A stretch of DNA of 64,000 nucleotides from Serinus canaria (GCF_022539315.1 NC_066336.1:4592600-4656599), one strand, 5' to 3'; positions 41,561 to 54,159 are shown, counted from the stretch's first letter. The notes: generated from the sequence alone by a model not told the origin. A program made the numbers and translations.

Positions 41561-43130
41561 ACCCTGGGGTTAGCACGCAGCCGTGGGGCACCCCCACAGG
41601 ACGGGGTGGCCTGGCTGGGAACTGGGGGGCAGAGCCCCCCGACACAACCCTGGGGGCATGTCCCTTATTCCCCTCTGCCTGGCCGCGACCCCGAGAATGG
41701 AGGAGCTGGATTTGGGGGAGGGGGCACAGGATGGAGACACGCAGCCATTTCCTCCTCTCCTTCCCTTTTTCCCACCCCGAGAGCGCTGCGGATATTTCGG
41801 GGCCGAGAAGAAGCCGGACACGGGGATTCTTGGCTTTCCCAGAAACGCCGTTCCCGCAGCCGGGCGGAACTGTCACCGCCAGCAGTGACACGTCTCATTT
41901 CCCTCGAACCGGGGCTTTCCCAGGGAGGGGATGATGTCCCGGGGGAGATCCCGCTGGGAATTCCCCCGGGAGCAGCACGGAGGTGGCTCCGCTGGGGGCT
42001 CAGCTGCCGCGGTCACCCCGGGGGTCCCGCGCTGCCCCCCGGGGGTCCCGGGCTCCATCTGCCGCTCCCCGCGGCCGCTAATCCCGGGATTAGCAGCCAG
42101 ATGCCAGGGGCAGGTTTGCCGCAGGTAGCGAGGATCCCTGGGGAGGAGGCGATGACATCAAAGCGCTGGAATTGTGGCCGATCCCACCCGAGCCTGGGGT
42201 CCCCCGGCCAGCAGGACAGCGGGGACAGGGAGCTCACATCTGCCAGGACCCATCCTGGGGTGTCCCCAAGCACAGAACCCCAGGACAGCGGCCACGCTGG
42301 AGCAAAATCCCCGGCAGAAATTCCCTCCATGAGCACACCCAATATGGGATCACTTCACCCTCCTGCTGCCCGCCGGGAATCCCCTCCCGCTTCCCAGCGG
42401 ATGCAGCTGATGGGAAGCGCTTGTTTTCCCCTAAAAGCCCGTCCCAGCATTCCCGGGAGGCCGCGGCTCCCACCCTTATCCCAGTTCCTGGGACCTCCGA
42501 GGAGCCAATTCCTGCCTGGTCCCAGCCCAGCCGGGCACAGATGAAGGATTGCTGGATCCTGGAGTTCTGGGTGATCTTTTCTTGCTTCACCCCGGATTCC
42601 TGGGTGATCCTGCAACTCAACCCCCTCAGTGGGGACCTCCTAGCTCCTCCTCATCCATCCCAAACCCCCACACCATCCCTGGCTGCTTCACTTCCAAATC
42701 CAGCATGCAGCAGCTCCTGATGTGGACAAGAAGGTGGGAAGGGGCAGGAGCATCCCCCAGAACCAAAGGTGATCCCACCTGAACTCTGCCACCCTGTACC
42801 CAGAGACTGGCAGCTTTAATTCCTCCCTAATAAAGATTTTTTTACCTTAATGAAGCCAAATCCCCAAAGTGGTTAATTAGGGATTCATTTACTCACTGTC
42901 ACCTCACACTGCAGCAGGTTTGGGGTGAGACCAAAGTGGGACAAAAGCATCAGGGAGGGAAAAATTCCCCAGTGCTGATCCTGTCAGCGTCCCCCGGACT
43001 GGGGGGACCCCTGAGCATCCCCAGAGAGCCGCGGGGTCCTCTTGGGACACGCAAATTTTGGAGCTGCTGCACCGAGCCGAGCTGGCCCAAACAACCCCAG
43101 ACCTGCCCAAAACCTGCCCACGAGGCCCCG
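41561..43130. other. Gene-free intergenic sequence
   Basis: No exon, RNA gene or transposon recognised between the CpG block and the AT-rich island at 43134. Confidence 0.4.
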
Positions 43131-43133
43131 TCC

Positions 43134-43208
43134 TGCCGTAATTACAAGCCCTTAATTAGCATACGCGCATCCTCATTAACAACTACACGCACGTCCTCAT
43201 TTCCTCAC
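43134..43208. promoter_or_regulatory. Candidate non-coding element with homeodomain motifs
   Basis: An AT-rich island inside GC-rich DNA with GCCGTAATTACAAGC, CTTAATTAGCATACG and CTCATTAACAAC, that is, several TAATTA/TTAATTA cores. Conservation is not testable here; the call is inference from motif density and composition contrast. Confidence 0.3.
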
Positions 43209-45329
43209 TCACACGAGCCCGCGGAGGGGACCCAGGAGCTGGAGGGGACCCCCGGCCTCTGCCATCACCTGAGGCCACCAAACCCGAGCAGGGCAGCGGG
43301 GACAGCGCCCGCAGAGCCCCGGGGCCCCCGGCAGCGGCTCCCGCGGGGACCAGATGGCGACTCCGAGGCGGGGGCCAGATGGACCCTCCCGCCCGTGGTC
43401 CCCCCTCGCTTCCGCTGCCATTTTCCCCGGCAGCCGCCGTAAATATTGAACAGCTCCGCTCCCGAGCCCGCAGGAGCAGGGACGGCGGCTCCCGGCGCTC
43501 CAGCTCCTGTGCTCCCGGCTGGGGACACCGCGGCGACATCCTCGGCATGGGAGACACCGTCCCCAGGACGGTTTGAGCTGAATATTCCCGGTGATCTGAG
43601 CTGGAGGTGATGGAGCATTGAAAGGTGGCGAATGGAGGCTCTGGAGGGTGCTGGGACATTTCCCAAAAGTTGTGGAGAAGAGAGGGGGCAGTGTCAGGAA
43701 TGTCACCCACGCCACAGGGGGGTGTCCGGCTCTGGGGTGGCCCCATGCCAGGCTGAGCCCCAAAAGTCCTCACAGAACTCCAGAGGAACATAAGAAACCC
43801 CAAACCCACCCAAATCCACCCAAACCCACCCCACACCCCAGGAGGTTCTGAGTCCTTGGTCAGACCCCAGCCGGGCACACCGTGAGTGGCAGTGCCACCT
43901 CCACGGCCACCAAAGGGTCCCGTTCCCCACTTTTGGGATTTCCCACGAGGCTGCGAGTCCCGAGGTGTGACTGACACGGGGCACGCCGGGACCTGCAGCC
44001 ACCAAGGGCGTTTGCAGCCGGGAACGGGCGAGTTTCGCTCCCACCGTGTCGCATCCCCTCCCCGCGGGGACAGCGTGCACCGGGACAGCTCCAGGCCGGG
44101 GCAAGGCTTCCTCCCGCCGCCACCACCGTGGCCTCGAGCCTTTCCTCCGCTCTTCCTCTGCTTTTCCGCCATGCCCGGAGCCGGGGCTGCCTTCCTGCCC
44201 CGGCCCCGCTTCCTGCCCGCCGGCGCTGCCTCCTCCCCGCTCAGCATTCCCGGCTTTTCCATCCTTCCCCAGCTCCACACAGGGGAACCCGGCCTCGATG
44301 CGTGTCCCCAACCTCTGTCCCAGGTTCCTGCGCCCTCCTCGAGCCTCCAGTCCCCAAAGCTCCACGTGGGACCTGTCCCCAACGCAGGGGTCCCACCCGC
44401 AGCTTCCTCCCAGCTCAGCGGGAGAAGCACGGGACGGAGCGGATCTGCCCCGGGGCTCACTCAGGGAGCGGCAATTCCCAGATTCCGATCACTTTTGGGG
44501 ATCTGCCGCTGACCCAGTTTCCAATCCCCGCTCGGGGATGGCACGCAGGGCGCCGGGAACGAGCGGGAGCTTCCCCGGAGCATCCCCACCCCCTCCCAGT
44601 GCGCAGATTTTGGGGAGCTGAGAGCCCCGGGCTGCTCCCGGCTCGGGGGTGCTGCTGAGGGCAGGGCATTCCCAGGGTGTCCCCCCAAAAACCGGTCGGA
44701 CGTGCGGGGCCGTGACTCAGCCCGGTGGCAGCGGCAGGACGGGACCTGCGCGGGGCCCCCACAAACAGGGAAGTGAAAAATTTCCTTTTCCTTCCTCCCG
44801 CCGAGCTGGGTGTCACCGCTCTGGGGTGACCTTCCCCTGCACTCCGCTGCCTCCAGCATCCCCCGCTCCCCTCCCCGCCGCTCCCTCCCGGCTCCGGGCG
44901 AGGGCTGGGCCGGGCTCCTTATCTCCCTCGCAGGCTGATGCAAGATTTGCTCATTCTGCTGCTCCCCAGGGCCGTGCTGCTGACGGTGTCACCTTCCCCC
45001 GAGGGTTCAGCTCTCCGTGTGTCTCACCACCCCCTCCTGGGCCGGGAGCCGCCCGGTTTTCCCCCCGGTGCCGGGGCCGGGAGGGTTCAGCGCCCTGCGG
45101 GTGTAGGGAGCGGCTGCTCCAGCCAGGAATAAGTGGATTAGGAGCCAATCTCGTTATCGCTGCTGGCAGCCTCACAAGGGCCGTGGGACGGGGACAGTGA
45201 CGGGGACAGGGCTGGGGACGCTCCCGCTGAGGGGGGACAGCCCTGGCCGGTGCCTGGCGCGGGGCGGGACGCGGCCACCGTGCGGTGCTCGCCGGGGCTC
45301 GGCTGCCTGCTGCTCCCAGGGATGCGGCA
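43209..45329. other. GC-rich intergenic sequence, no gene recognised
   Basis: CpG-rich with long accidental open frames on both strands. I recognise no exon. Confidence 0.4.
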
Positions 45330-45334
45330 TCCGG

Positions 45335-45395
45335 GCTCTAATGAGGCGGGACGGTTAATTAGTCAGTGTCAATTTATGTTAATTAGCCAGGGGGG
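45335..45395. promoter_or_regulatory. Candidate non-coding element with paired TTAATTAG motifs
   Basis: CTCTAATGAGGC, GGTTAATTAGTCAG and TGTTAATTAGCC occur within 60 bp of otherwise GC-rich sequence. Three homeodomain-type cores. Inference only. Confidence 0.3.
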
Positions 45396-45959
45396 GAGCG
45401 GAGACACTGCTGGCTCTGCCACCTGGCTGGCACCGGGGCGCGCAGGGCCGGGCTGGGGGGACACGTGTGGGGCTGGAGGTGTCAGGGCAGCTCCCGAGGG
45501 CGCTCCCAGCCCTGCCTCGCCCTCCCTGCCCGCTGAGGCAGGGCTGGGACCCCGCAGGAAGCCCCAGGGATTTCCAAAACGCCCTGGAAACCCCCGCGCT
45601 GCGATCTCCTCCCTCCTTCTCAGCCCGTTTGGGTGACGGCAGCAGCACGCGGCGGCCAGGCTGGGAATTTCGGAGGGAAAAGGATGGGAAACAGGATCCG
45701 ACCAAGGAATGGCCCCTCTCCGGCAGGGATGGAGCAGCTCCCTTGTTTACTCAATCCAGCTCGCGCTGCTGTCGGTTCCTGGGGTTGTTTCTCCATCTCC
45801 AGACAGGGCTGTGACCGCAGAAACAAAGGCAAAACTTTAATCCTGCAAATCCTCCTCTCTTCCCACCGAAGGCCGCGGGTGTTTGTCCCTCTCCGAGGGG
45901 ACGCTGGGGTCGGACACCGCCCGGGGGCTGCCCGGGGGCGGCTCAGCCGGAGCCAGAGC

Positions 45960-46075
45960 GGCTAAAAATATCCTCGCGTCTTCACGGAGGTGTTGCAGCC
46001 GCAATCAGCCATGCAAACGAGACCGAAATTAAATCAACCGCATGCGACGGGAGCTGATAACCCCTGGGAGCGCGG
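45960..46075. promoter_or_regulatory. Candidate non-coding element with octamer-like motif
   Basis: GCTAAAAATATCC, CAATCAGCCATGCAAACGAG and GAAATTAAATCAACCGCATG lie together in GC-rich surroundings. ATGCAAA is a POU octamer half. No coding frame. Inference only. Confidence 0.28.
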
Positions 46076-48559
46076 GGATGTGTCCCCCCGGCCCCGCCTG
46101 GCTCCGGGGGGGGACACGGGGTGCTCGGAGCGCGGCGAGCGGGCTCTGTGTCCCCCCCGCTGCCCCCCCGGCTCGCTGCCATCTGCTCCGGGTGTGTTCG
46201 AGGCGAGGAGGAGCTGCAGAGAAACGAGGTCAGGGCTGGGATGGCAGCGCCGGGGATGGGCTGCGCCCGCCTGCCAGGACCGTGCCACCCGCCCGTGCCA
46301 CCCGCGGGACACTCGGGTGGCACCGAGGAGCGGGGCTGGCTCTTCGGGATGTCCCTGGACCCCAGCGGCAGCTCCCTGCTGGAATGCCGGGTGGATTTCG
46401 CTCCGCCACGGCGTGCCCACATCCTGCTGCCAGCGGCCCCGTGCCACCCTTAGCCCTGCCCGTGCCACTCCCCGCCCTGCCCGGCGACGCGCCGCGATTC
46501 AAACCCCTCCAGACCCCAAATCTGGGCAGCCAGAGCATCGCACCCCCTCCCTGCCTGCCTCCCTTCCCGGGGGGATCTCCCCCGTGCCCGCCCCGCTGCC
46601 CACCCGAGCCCCCGCCCGTGCCCGCCCCGCTGCATGTGCAGCCCCCGCGGCAGCTGCCTGCATTTCATGCATTTTTAAGGAGAAGAAGGTTAGTGGGTCA
46701 CTCCAGCGCCGCAGGCTTCTCTCCGGCTCAGCCGCTGCGCTGCCAAACGCGGCCGGGCTGGCGGGCGGGGGCTGGGCCGGCCGGGGGGCGGGCAGGTGGG
46801 CAGCACGAGCCTGGCACGGCCACCCCCAGTGTCCCCGTGGTGTCCCCAGCGCTGGGAGGAGCGGGATCCCGTCAGGCAGGGGATCAGGATCCTGTTCCCA
46901 GCAGGCGGCGAGTTGGGGGATGTCTCTGCATCCTCCCGTGGGGCTGGGGGGGCTGGGGGGCAGCACCCCGAGGTTCAGGGGCAGCACCCCGAGGTTCAGG
47001 GGCAGCACCCCCAGGTTCAGAGTCCTGCAGAGGAAAAACGGCCGCGGTTCAAAGGGAACGCGGAGCCGAAGCGCGGCCGCGCCAAAACAAACAGCGGCGG
47101 CTTTGGTGGCACTTTGGTGGCACCCGCGGACCCCCCCCCCCCGCCCTGCCCGCCCCTCCCGGGGCGCTGCACCCCCCGGAACCCCGGGGTGGGGGCACAG
47201 CCCCGGGTGGGAGGGCTGCGGAGTGGGGAGAACCCGCCCGGGGGGAGCCACAGCTGGGGGGACGCGGAGAGGGGTGAAGGAGGGTTTGGGGTGGTGCCAG
47301 ATGTGGGGTGAAGGGAGGCCTGAGGGAACACAAATGGGGTGAGCCCAGACCTGGGGAAAGCCAGACCTGGGAAAAGCCAGTCCTAGGTAAAACCAGACGT
47401 GTGTGAATCCAGACCCGGGAAAAGCCGGGTCCCAGATGTGTGCAAATCCAGATGTGGGGTGACCCCAGACGCGGCCGAGCCGGCCCTGGGTGTGATGGCA
47501 GCGCTGCAGCCCCGCTCTCCCCCGGCTCCCCCCGGTCCCCCCGGCTCTCCGCGGTTCTCTCCGCATCCCCGCATCCCCGCATCCCTCCGCATCCCCCCGC
47601 GCTGCCGTTGCCATGGTTACGGCCATGCAAGTCTGCCCGAGCTGCATCCGCCGCTGCATCCCAGCGAGCCGTGGGGGCGGGGACGGCCCCGCTGCCCCCA
47701 GCCCTCCCCGACAGACCCCAAAACCGGCTGGAGACCCCTCCGAGAGCTCCCGGTGGGGCTGGGGGCTGCCCAGCCCCTTCCAGCGGGGGCTCACCCGATC
47801 CTGAAAACCGAGCGGGAATGAGGGGGGTGGGAGCAGCAGCTGACTCTGGAGGGTCCAAACCCCCCCGTGCCCCCTTCCCAGGGGGATGGGAGTTCATGGG
47901 GCACGGCTGGGAGGGCAAAGCGCTCCCCAAAAAGCGCAGCCCCAGCCCGGGGCACGGCGCGGCCCCTCCGGAGCCACCCCCGAGCTCTGCATGGCCCGGT
48001 TTGCTCGGAAGGGGAATTCTGCGGCCGGCGATGAAGCAATCCCGGCCGGGAACACCCCGGGATGAAGGGAAGGAGGGGATTTCTGCTGGAAAGTCGCAGA
48101 CAGCCCTGGCACGGCCGGGATTCCCCCTGGGCTCTGCTCCCGGCTCCCCCCCGGCAGGGACCGAGCCCCTGCCCCACCCCACGGGTTTCGGGGTGAGGTT
48201 TTTCCCCGCATTTCCCGGGGGTTCAGGCACCCCCAGGACCTGGGGGAGAGGGAGCAGCCCCGGGAGCGTTGGCGGCGTTGATGGTGCCGGTTCCTGATGA
48301 GGTTTGATAAATAATATTCCACCAGGACGAGCGGGGCGGGAAGTTCGTGGCTCTCGGGGATGATTTCCCAGCACCACAAACAGCACCCCCAGCACCTAAA
48401 CGCTCCTCAAACTCCCTTCCGAGCCAGACCGAGGCGATTTGAGGCACTCAGCATCCCTCGGGTGCTGCCCAGGCTCGGTTTGAGTGTCCCTGTCCGTCCG
48501 TGCGGTCCCTTCCCCCCTCGTCCCGGCCACACAGCGGCCTCTTCCCCGCGCCCGGGCCC
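46076..48559. other. GC-rich intergenic sequence with two short arrays
   Basis: Contains a 21-bp triplicate CACCCCGAGGTTCAGGGGCAG at 46960-47020 and about five units of GAGCCCAGACCTGGGGAAAGC type at 47335-47460. An RFX-like near-palindrome GTTGCCATGGTTAC is at 47607-47620. Open frames over 400 codons on both strands lack any recognisable domain. Confidence 0.4.
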
Positions 48560-48662
48560 GTCAGATGTCGCTGAAAGGGAACAATGGCACCTATTGTCTG
48601 TCCCCGCTCGGCGCTATCGGCCCCGGCAGCGCAACAAAAAGCCACATTGACTAGCGGGGAGA
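48560..48662. promoter_or_regulatory. Candidate non-coding element with opposed SOX motifs
   Basis: ACAATGGCACCTATTGT at 48581-48597 holds two SOX-type cores facing each other with a ZEB-type CACCT between. It is followed by GGCGCTATCGGC and AGCCACATTGACTAGCGG. The stretch stands out from the flanking GC minisatellite. Function is inferred. Confidence 0.32.
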
Positions 48663-48699
48663 AAGGGGCCCTCACATCCCGGGGCTCCCGGGGGAGGCA

Positions 48700-49045
48700 G
48701 AGCGGCCCCGCAGCGCCCGGCCCCGCTCCGGCCCCGGCCCCGGCCCCGCTCAGGCCCCGGCCCCGCTCGGCCCCGGCCCCGCTCCAGCCCCGCTCCAGGC
48801 CCCGCTCCAGGCCCCGCTCCGGCCCCGGCCCCGGCCAGCGGCGGCCACCGGCACCGGGAACCGGGCAAAGGGGGGCGGGAGGGGAGCGGTGGGGTGTCCT
48901 GCGGCCGAAGGGTCTGTAGGATATGAGGGGTCCATGGGATCTGTGGGGTCTGTGGGACCTGAGGGATCTCTGGGGTCTGTGGGGTTCCATGGGGTTCATG
49001 GAATCTGTGGGATCTCTGGGATCTCTGGGATGGGCACCCAGCCGG
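48700..49045. repeat. CCCCGGCCCCGCTC short array and TCTGTGGGGTC array
   Basis: 48715-48835 is a 6-12-bp CCCCGGCCCCGCTCCAGG array. 48905-49045 is a GATCTGTGGGGTCTGTGGG array. Confidence 0.8.
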
Positions 49046-49798
49046 AGCGAGGGTTGTCCCTGTGTGCCCTGCCCAGGTGAGGCCACACCTGCAGAGCCGC
49101 CTGCAGCCCCAGGAGGGTCTGGAATTGCTGCAGTGAGCCCGGAGATGCTCCAAGGGCTGGAGCCGGGCTGGGAGAACTTGCGGTGCCCACCTGGAGAGGG
49201 AAAGGCCCGAAGCCCCTTCCAGGGATGCCAAGAGAGCCGCAGGGGTTTGGATAAAGCCTGGAGAGACAGGGATGGTTCCCCACTGCAGGAGGGCAGGGCT
49301 GGCTGGGATGTCGGGATCCCAAATCACAGCCACCCCTCCTGTCCCGCTGGCCCGGCCGTGGCGTGAGGGAGCCAGGAAACAGCACGGGAAAAGCAGCCCT
49401 TGGAGCGAGCCTGGCTTTTGTTCCCTTTATAAACTTCCCTCTGGGCCTGGAAGGATGCTCTGGCCGCTGTCCCTGCCCGGGTCAGGCCAGCAGAGCCCTC
49501 CCAGCCCTGCTGGGTGCTGCATTCCCGGTTTTCCACAGCACCCCCAGCAGCCGCGCTGCTCTGCAGAGCTCAGGGTCAGGCAGCCCTTATCAGCCGGGAG
49601 AGGGAGATAAGGAACGTGGGATGAGCAGCATGCCCGGGCCAGGGCCTTGTGGGGGTTCCTGATCTCTGCCAGGAGGGATCTGCAGGCTGGGAAAGGCCAT
49701 GGGGAGGTGTTGATCCCCAAAGTGCCCCAGAGCGTGTCACAGTGTCCCCATTGTCACCCTGGGGCTGCACAGCCCAGCCTGGGGAGGGCCTGGCAGGG
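49046..49798. other. Intergenic sequence, nothing recognised
   Basis: No exon or transposon seen. Confidence 0.4.
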
Positions 49799-50067
49799 TT
49801 TGAGTTTGGGGCCTGGCTCTGTTTCCCAAAATCCCAACTCTGAGTTTGGGGCTGGCTCTGTTTGCCAAAATCCCAACTCTGAGTTTGGGCCTGGCTCTGC
49901 CAAAATCCCAACTCTGAGTTTGGGGCCTGGCTCTGTTTGCCAAAATCCCAACTCTGAGTTTGGGCCTGGCTCTGTTTCCCAAAATCCCAACTCTGAGTTT
50001 GGGCCTGGCTCTGCCAAAATCCCAACTCTGAGTTTGGGGCCTGGCTCTGTTTCCCAAAATCCCAACT
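49799..50067. repeat. ~38-bp minisatellite, CAAAATCCCAACTCTGAGTT type
   Basis: Seven units of CCAAAATCCCAACTCTGAGT plus TTGGGGCCTGGCTCTG, with a TTTGC/TTTCC insertion present in some units. Confidence 0.95.
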
Positions 50068-50699
50068 CCTGACCCCAAGGAGGGGCAGATGGGCTCCGAG
50101 ATAAGACACCACAGGGAGCAGATTCCTCTCTCTTCCCTGCTCTGTGACTCCCAGCACCTCAGCAGGAGCTGGGGAGGGGGTGAGGGGCTGGGAAGGGCCC
50201 AGGGCTGGGGCTGATCCCACAGGAGGGGAAAAGCGAGCCCAGAAATAGCAAGTGCAGTCACAGAAGGCGCTGGTTGCCATGGGATCTTCACAACCCAAAA
50301 TGACTGGGGCTCTGGCAAACACAAGAAGGGGCCCTTTCATGGTTTCTATGGGAAGTCAGAGCCTCTCCACAGCCTCCCGGGCTGGAGCCCTGCCCAGGGC
50401 AGGAAGGATTTGGGAACCCTGCTGAATTCCCAGGAGAGCTTTGCTTGGTGCAAGAGTTTTTTCCCAGGTGCACCTCCGAGGTCACTGGGTACCAGGAGCT
50501 GTGCCCAGCTTCTGCTTGGCACAGGGCAGAGATTCCCTGCTCCTCCTGCTGGGCCTTGCTCCCTCCAGGAATGCCCCAGCACCGAGGATTTTCCTGCTGC
50601 AGCTGAGGAAGCTCAGCCCCTCCACCCTGGACCCCCACGGGATGCACATCTGGAGCATCCCAGCTGAATTTCCACATCCTGGGAAGGCCAAACTGCTGC

Positions 50700-50862
50700 A
50701 GCATGGAAGGGGCAGCCCCCAGACCCTACAGGAGAACCCCCAGCCCCTAAAGCAGCTCTGGGCTGTCCCCAAGGGCTGTCCCCACCACTACAGCCCCCAG
50801 ACCCTACAGGAGAACCCCCAGCCCCCAAAGCAGCTCTGGGCTGTCCCCAAGGGCTGTCCCCA
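50700..50862. repeat. ~76-bp tandem duplication
   Basis: CAGCCCCCAGACCCTACAGG, AGAACCCCCAGCCCC and CAGCTCTGGGCTGTCCCCAA occur twice in order, at about 50712 and 50790. Confidence 0.9.
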
Positions 50863-50994
50863 TCGCTGCCCTGGTGGCAGAAGCCTCCAGCATCCATCCA
50901 GCCCAGCTCTCCCCGCTGGAATTCTCTCCCCGGGAGAGATCTAATTAGTGAATTCCCTTGCCATTTATAAATCAATGTGGAAATCCCTCTGATT

Positions 50995-51240
50995 TTATTC
51001 CCAGCGCTGTCGCTCGCCCTGGCTGGGCCCCTTTAACTCGGGATAAAATCCCGGAGAGGATGAGCCGGGGCCATGAATAATTAATTGCCGTAATTGCTCG
51101 TTAAGGGCCGGGGGAATGCGGGGCAGGGAGGGGCTGGGCCGGTCCCTCCCGCCCCTCCCCAGAGCTCCCGCTCTGCCCCGCAGCCTCCCGGCGCTTAACA
51201 CCCCATAAATTAATAATCAGCCGCAGTTTAAGCAGGTCTG
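50995..51240. promoter_or_regulatory. Candidate non-coding element with TAATTA cores
   Basis: CATGAATAATTAATTGCCG, TAATTGCTCGTTAAGG and, 90 bp on, CCATAAATTAATAATCAGCC interrupt GC-rich sequence. Not coding. Inference only. Confidence 0.3.
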
Positions 51241-51574
51241 GAAAGTGGAAAACAACATCCGCCAGGATCTGGTGTCCCCCCGGCCTGGCGGGCGGGAGCA
51301 GCCGAGATTTGTCTGCCTGTCCATCTGTCGGAGGAGCAGACAGACCCTAATCTGTCCGTCTGTCTGCGGGGATCCTGCAAATTCCTGCCCCTGGCAAAGC
51401 TCCTGCTGGAGCCGGAGCATCCCCAGCCCCTCTGTCAGAGCAGGGACGGGACCAGCGCGGGGCTGGAGGCGCTGGGAGGGTCTGGTGGGGTTTGGGGCGC
51501 GGCGGAGTTGGGCGGTTTGTGGGTTCTGATGGTTCTGTGCTCCTCCCTGGTGTCACCGCATGTCCCCTGGCACA

Positions 51575-52015
51575 CAGGGAGGTGGGGAAACTGGGAAAGG
51601 TGGGGAAACTGGGAAAGGTGGGAAAGCTGGGAAAGGTGGCAGCTGGGGAAACTGGGAGTTAGGAAAGCTGGAAAAGCTGGGAGATGGGAAAGGTGGGAAT
51701 TGGAAAAGGTGGGAGCTGGAAAAATTTGGAGCAGGGAAAGCTGGGAATTGGTGAAGCTGAGAGCTGGGAATTGGTGAAGCTGAGAGCTGGGAAAGCTGGG
51801 AGCAGGGAAAGCTGGAAGATGGAAAAATTTGGAGCAGGGAAAGGTGGGAGCTGGAAAAGATGGGAGCAGGGAAAGGTGGAAAAGCTGGGAGTTGGGAAAG
51901 ATGGAAGATGGAAAAGCTGGAAAAGGTGGGAGCAGGGAAAGGTGGGAGCTGGAAAAGGTGGGAGCAGGGAAAGGTGGAAAAGCTGGGAGTTGGGAAAGAT
52001 GGAAGATGGAGAAGC
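51575..52015. repeat. GGAAAGGTGGGAGCTGGAAA minisatellite
   Basis: More than 40 units of about 10 bp (GGGAAAGGTG, GGAGCTGGAA and variants), with one roughly 100-bp higher-order duplication (about 51835-51920 and 51930-52015). Confidence 0.95.
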
Positions 52016-52689
52016 AGCCGTGGATGTGCCTGGGGACAGCCACAGCCACCCCGCGGAGCTCCTGGGCTGCCGTGGCCATTCCAGGAGCAGCAGATCCGGG
52101 CTGGGAGGAGCAGGGAAGGACGGAGATGTGCCCTGGAAGGGGAGGCAGAGCCGGGATCCTCGGGGAGTTGGTTATTTATAACCACAGCCCTCGCCGCGCT
52201 GCAGGAGAAGCCGGGATGGGGCGGGCCGGGGATTCCTCGGGATGAAAGGAGCTGGGAAACGGCGGCCAGGAGGGGCTGGCAGGGTGGGGACTGCCATTGT
52301 CACCCGCCAGCTGTGCCTCTTGCCCTGCCCAGCCCTGCTGCAGGTCCCTCCTCACACATCCCACCCGCGTCCTGGTGCTCTGGGAGAGGCGTGGGATGGA
52401 ATTCTTTGTCCCCTCTGGCAAAGCACGGAGAAGGTGACGTGTCCATGGGGTGGCTGCTGACCCCAGCCCCATAAACCCCCTTAAATCCCAGGAAACTCCT
52501 CTCCACAAGCACAGGAACGTGTCCCTGTCCCCAGTTTGGCAGCCAGAGCCACACTGGGGCTGCCACCAGCACCGCCAGCAGTGGGAATGGTCCAGGGGGA
52601 TGAGCTGCTGGTGCCACTCCCATTTGGGATGGGAGATGGGAATGGAGGGGGGGATTTGGAGGGGTGCTGTGAGGGCTGGAGCTGGGTGA

Positions 52690-52742
52690 TGGATGGGATG
52701 GGATGGGATGGGATGGGATGGGATGGGATGGGATGGGATGGG
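52690..52742. repeat. (GGGAT)n pentanucleotide repeat
   Basis: About ten perfect GGGAT units followed by diverged GGGATGG copies to about 52860. Confidence 0.95.
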
Positions 52743-53756
52743 GCAGGCAGTTATGGGACAGGATGAAATGGGGATGGGATGGGATAGGGCCAAAATGAAA
52801 TGGGAATGGAAGAGAACTGGATGAGGATGGAATAGGAATGGGATAGGGTGGGATGGCACAGCAGCACAAGGCCTGTTTGCATTCCAGGGTGAAATGAAGG
52901 TGGGAAGAGAAGTGTGGATTCACCGTGGATATCTCCCAAGGCTGAATGGTGCTGGGACACCAGGAAGGGCTCCCCAGCCCTTTTTCCTCCCCCGCTGGGA
53001 GCACCAGCCCGGAGCTGGGATTGGGAACAAACACCGTGTGCCCACTGACCCCCACTCTCACAGACTCCCGACCTTCCCAAAGCCAGGAACCTCCCTGGAG
53101 CTCTGTTCCCAGCAGGGAACACCCTGCCCAGCTCCTCTGGCTGCTGGGGACACTCCGAGCCCTCAGGGCCAGCCCGGCAGCCAGCCAAGGGCTTTTTATC
53201 AACTGGCACCCAAAAGTCAATCAGGAAGATGCCGCCTGTTTTAATTAACAGCAATTTCGCTCTGCCGGGGGTGAGCCACGTGCAGGGGGGAGGGAGGGAG
53301 GCCGGAGACAAAACATGACCTTGTTGGTGCAGCGCACACAGCGGGACATTGTTTTCCCCTGGCAGTCTGGCCTTGGATGCTGCCGGGCTCGTGGCACAGC
53401 TGGGTGTTGGGGACAGGGGGTCCTGCCAGCCCTGCTGGGAGCAGGGGCCTGGAAAACTGCAGAGCTCGGGATGTGGCACTCGGGAGGTGCCCTCGGGGAG
53501 TGTTGGTGGCTGGGGGTGGAACAGAAAAAGGGATTTGGGGAGCCCTCAGTGAAATCCAGCGGTGGCTGGGTGCTGCAGGGAGTGGATCCCTGCTGGCACT
53601 GCTGGGTCCTGGCAGGGATCCAGTGCAAACAGCCCATCAGCTCAGTCCCGTTTTCCTTTCCCCTCAGTTCTCCCATTCCGGGAAATCAGAGAGGAGGAAT
53701 GGCCCAGAGGGGAAAAACCTCCCTGTGCGTGTGCCAGGCTGTGACCTGGCACGGCC

Positions 53757-54140
53757 TGTCCCCACAGCAGGAGCTGTCCCCACAGCAGGACCCGTCCCCA
53801 CAGCAGGACCCGTCCCCACAGCAGGACACCCCGGGGATGAGCAGGACCCTGGAACGAGCAAAACCCCGGGATGAGACACCCTGGGGTGACAGCGCCATGG
53901 GGTGACAGCACTGAGGCCACCTGCACCAGGACAGTCCTGGGGAGGGGACAGGAAGGGGCCAAGTGGCACCGTGGGACCGTCCCAGGGGTGCCAGGGATGG
54001 GGTGAGCAGCACCCCAGGGGTGCCAGGGTTGGGGGCACGGGCACTGCAGGGGTGTTGGGGATGGGGGCAGAGGCACCCGGGGGTTCCGGGGCTGGGGGGA
54101 GCAGCACCCCAAGGGTGCCAGGGATGGGTGAGCAGCCCCG
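53757..54140. repeat. Two short arrays upstream of MARCKSL1
   Basis: 53757-53828 has four copies of CCCCACAGCAGGACCCGT. 53970-54140 has about five diverged units of GGGGTGCCAGGGATGGGG plus GAGCAGCACCCCAG. They lie 300-650 bp upstream of the start codon. Confidence 0.9.
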
Positions 54141-54159
54141 CGGGGGTGACGGAGCTGCC

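Noticed and set aside
40350..41573. 407-codon open frame on the plus strand
   Set aside because: It lies in C/G-rich DNA with few stop codons. The protein is Pro/Gly/Asp repeats from a GATCCCGGTCC array, with no domain, and long frames exist on the opposite strand as well.
45990..47794. Open frames of 411-450 codons on both strands
   Set aside because: Overlapping long frames on both strands of GC-rich DNA are a composition effect. No recognisable domain or exon structure.
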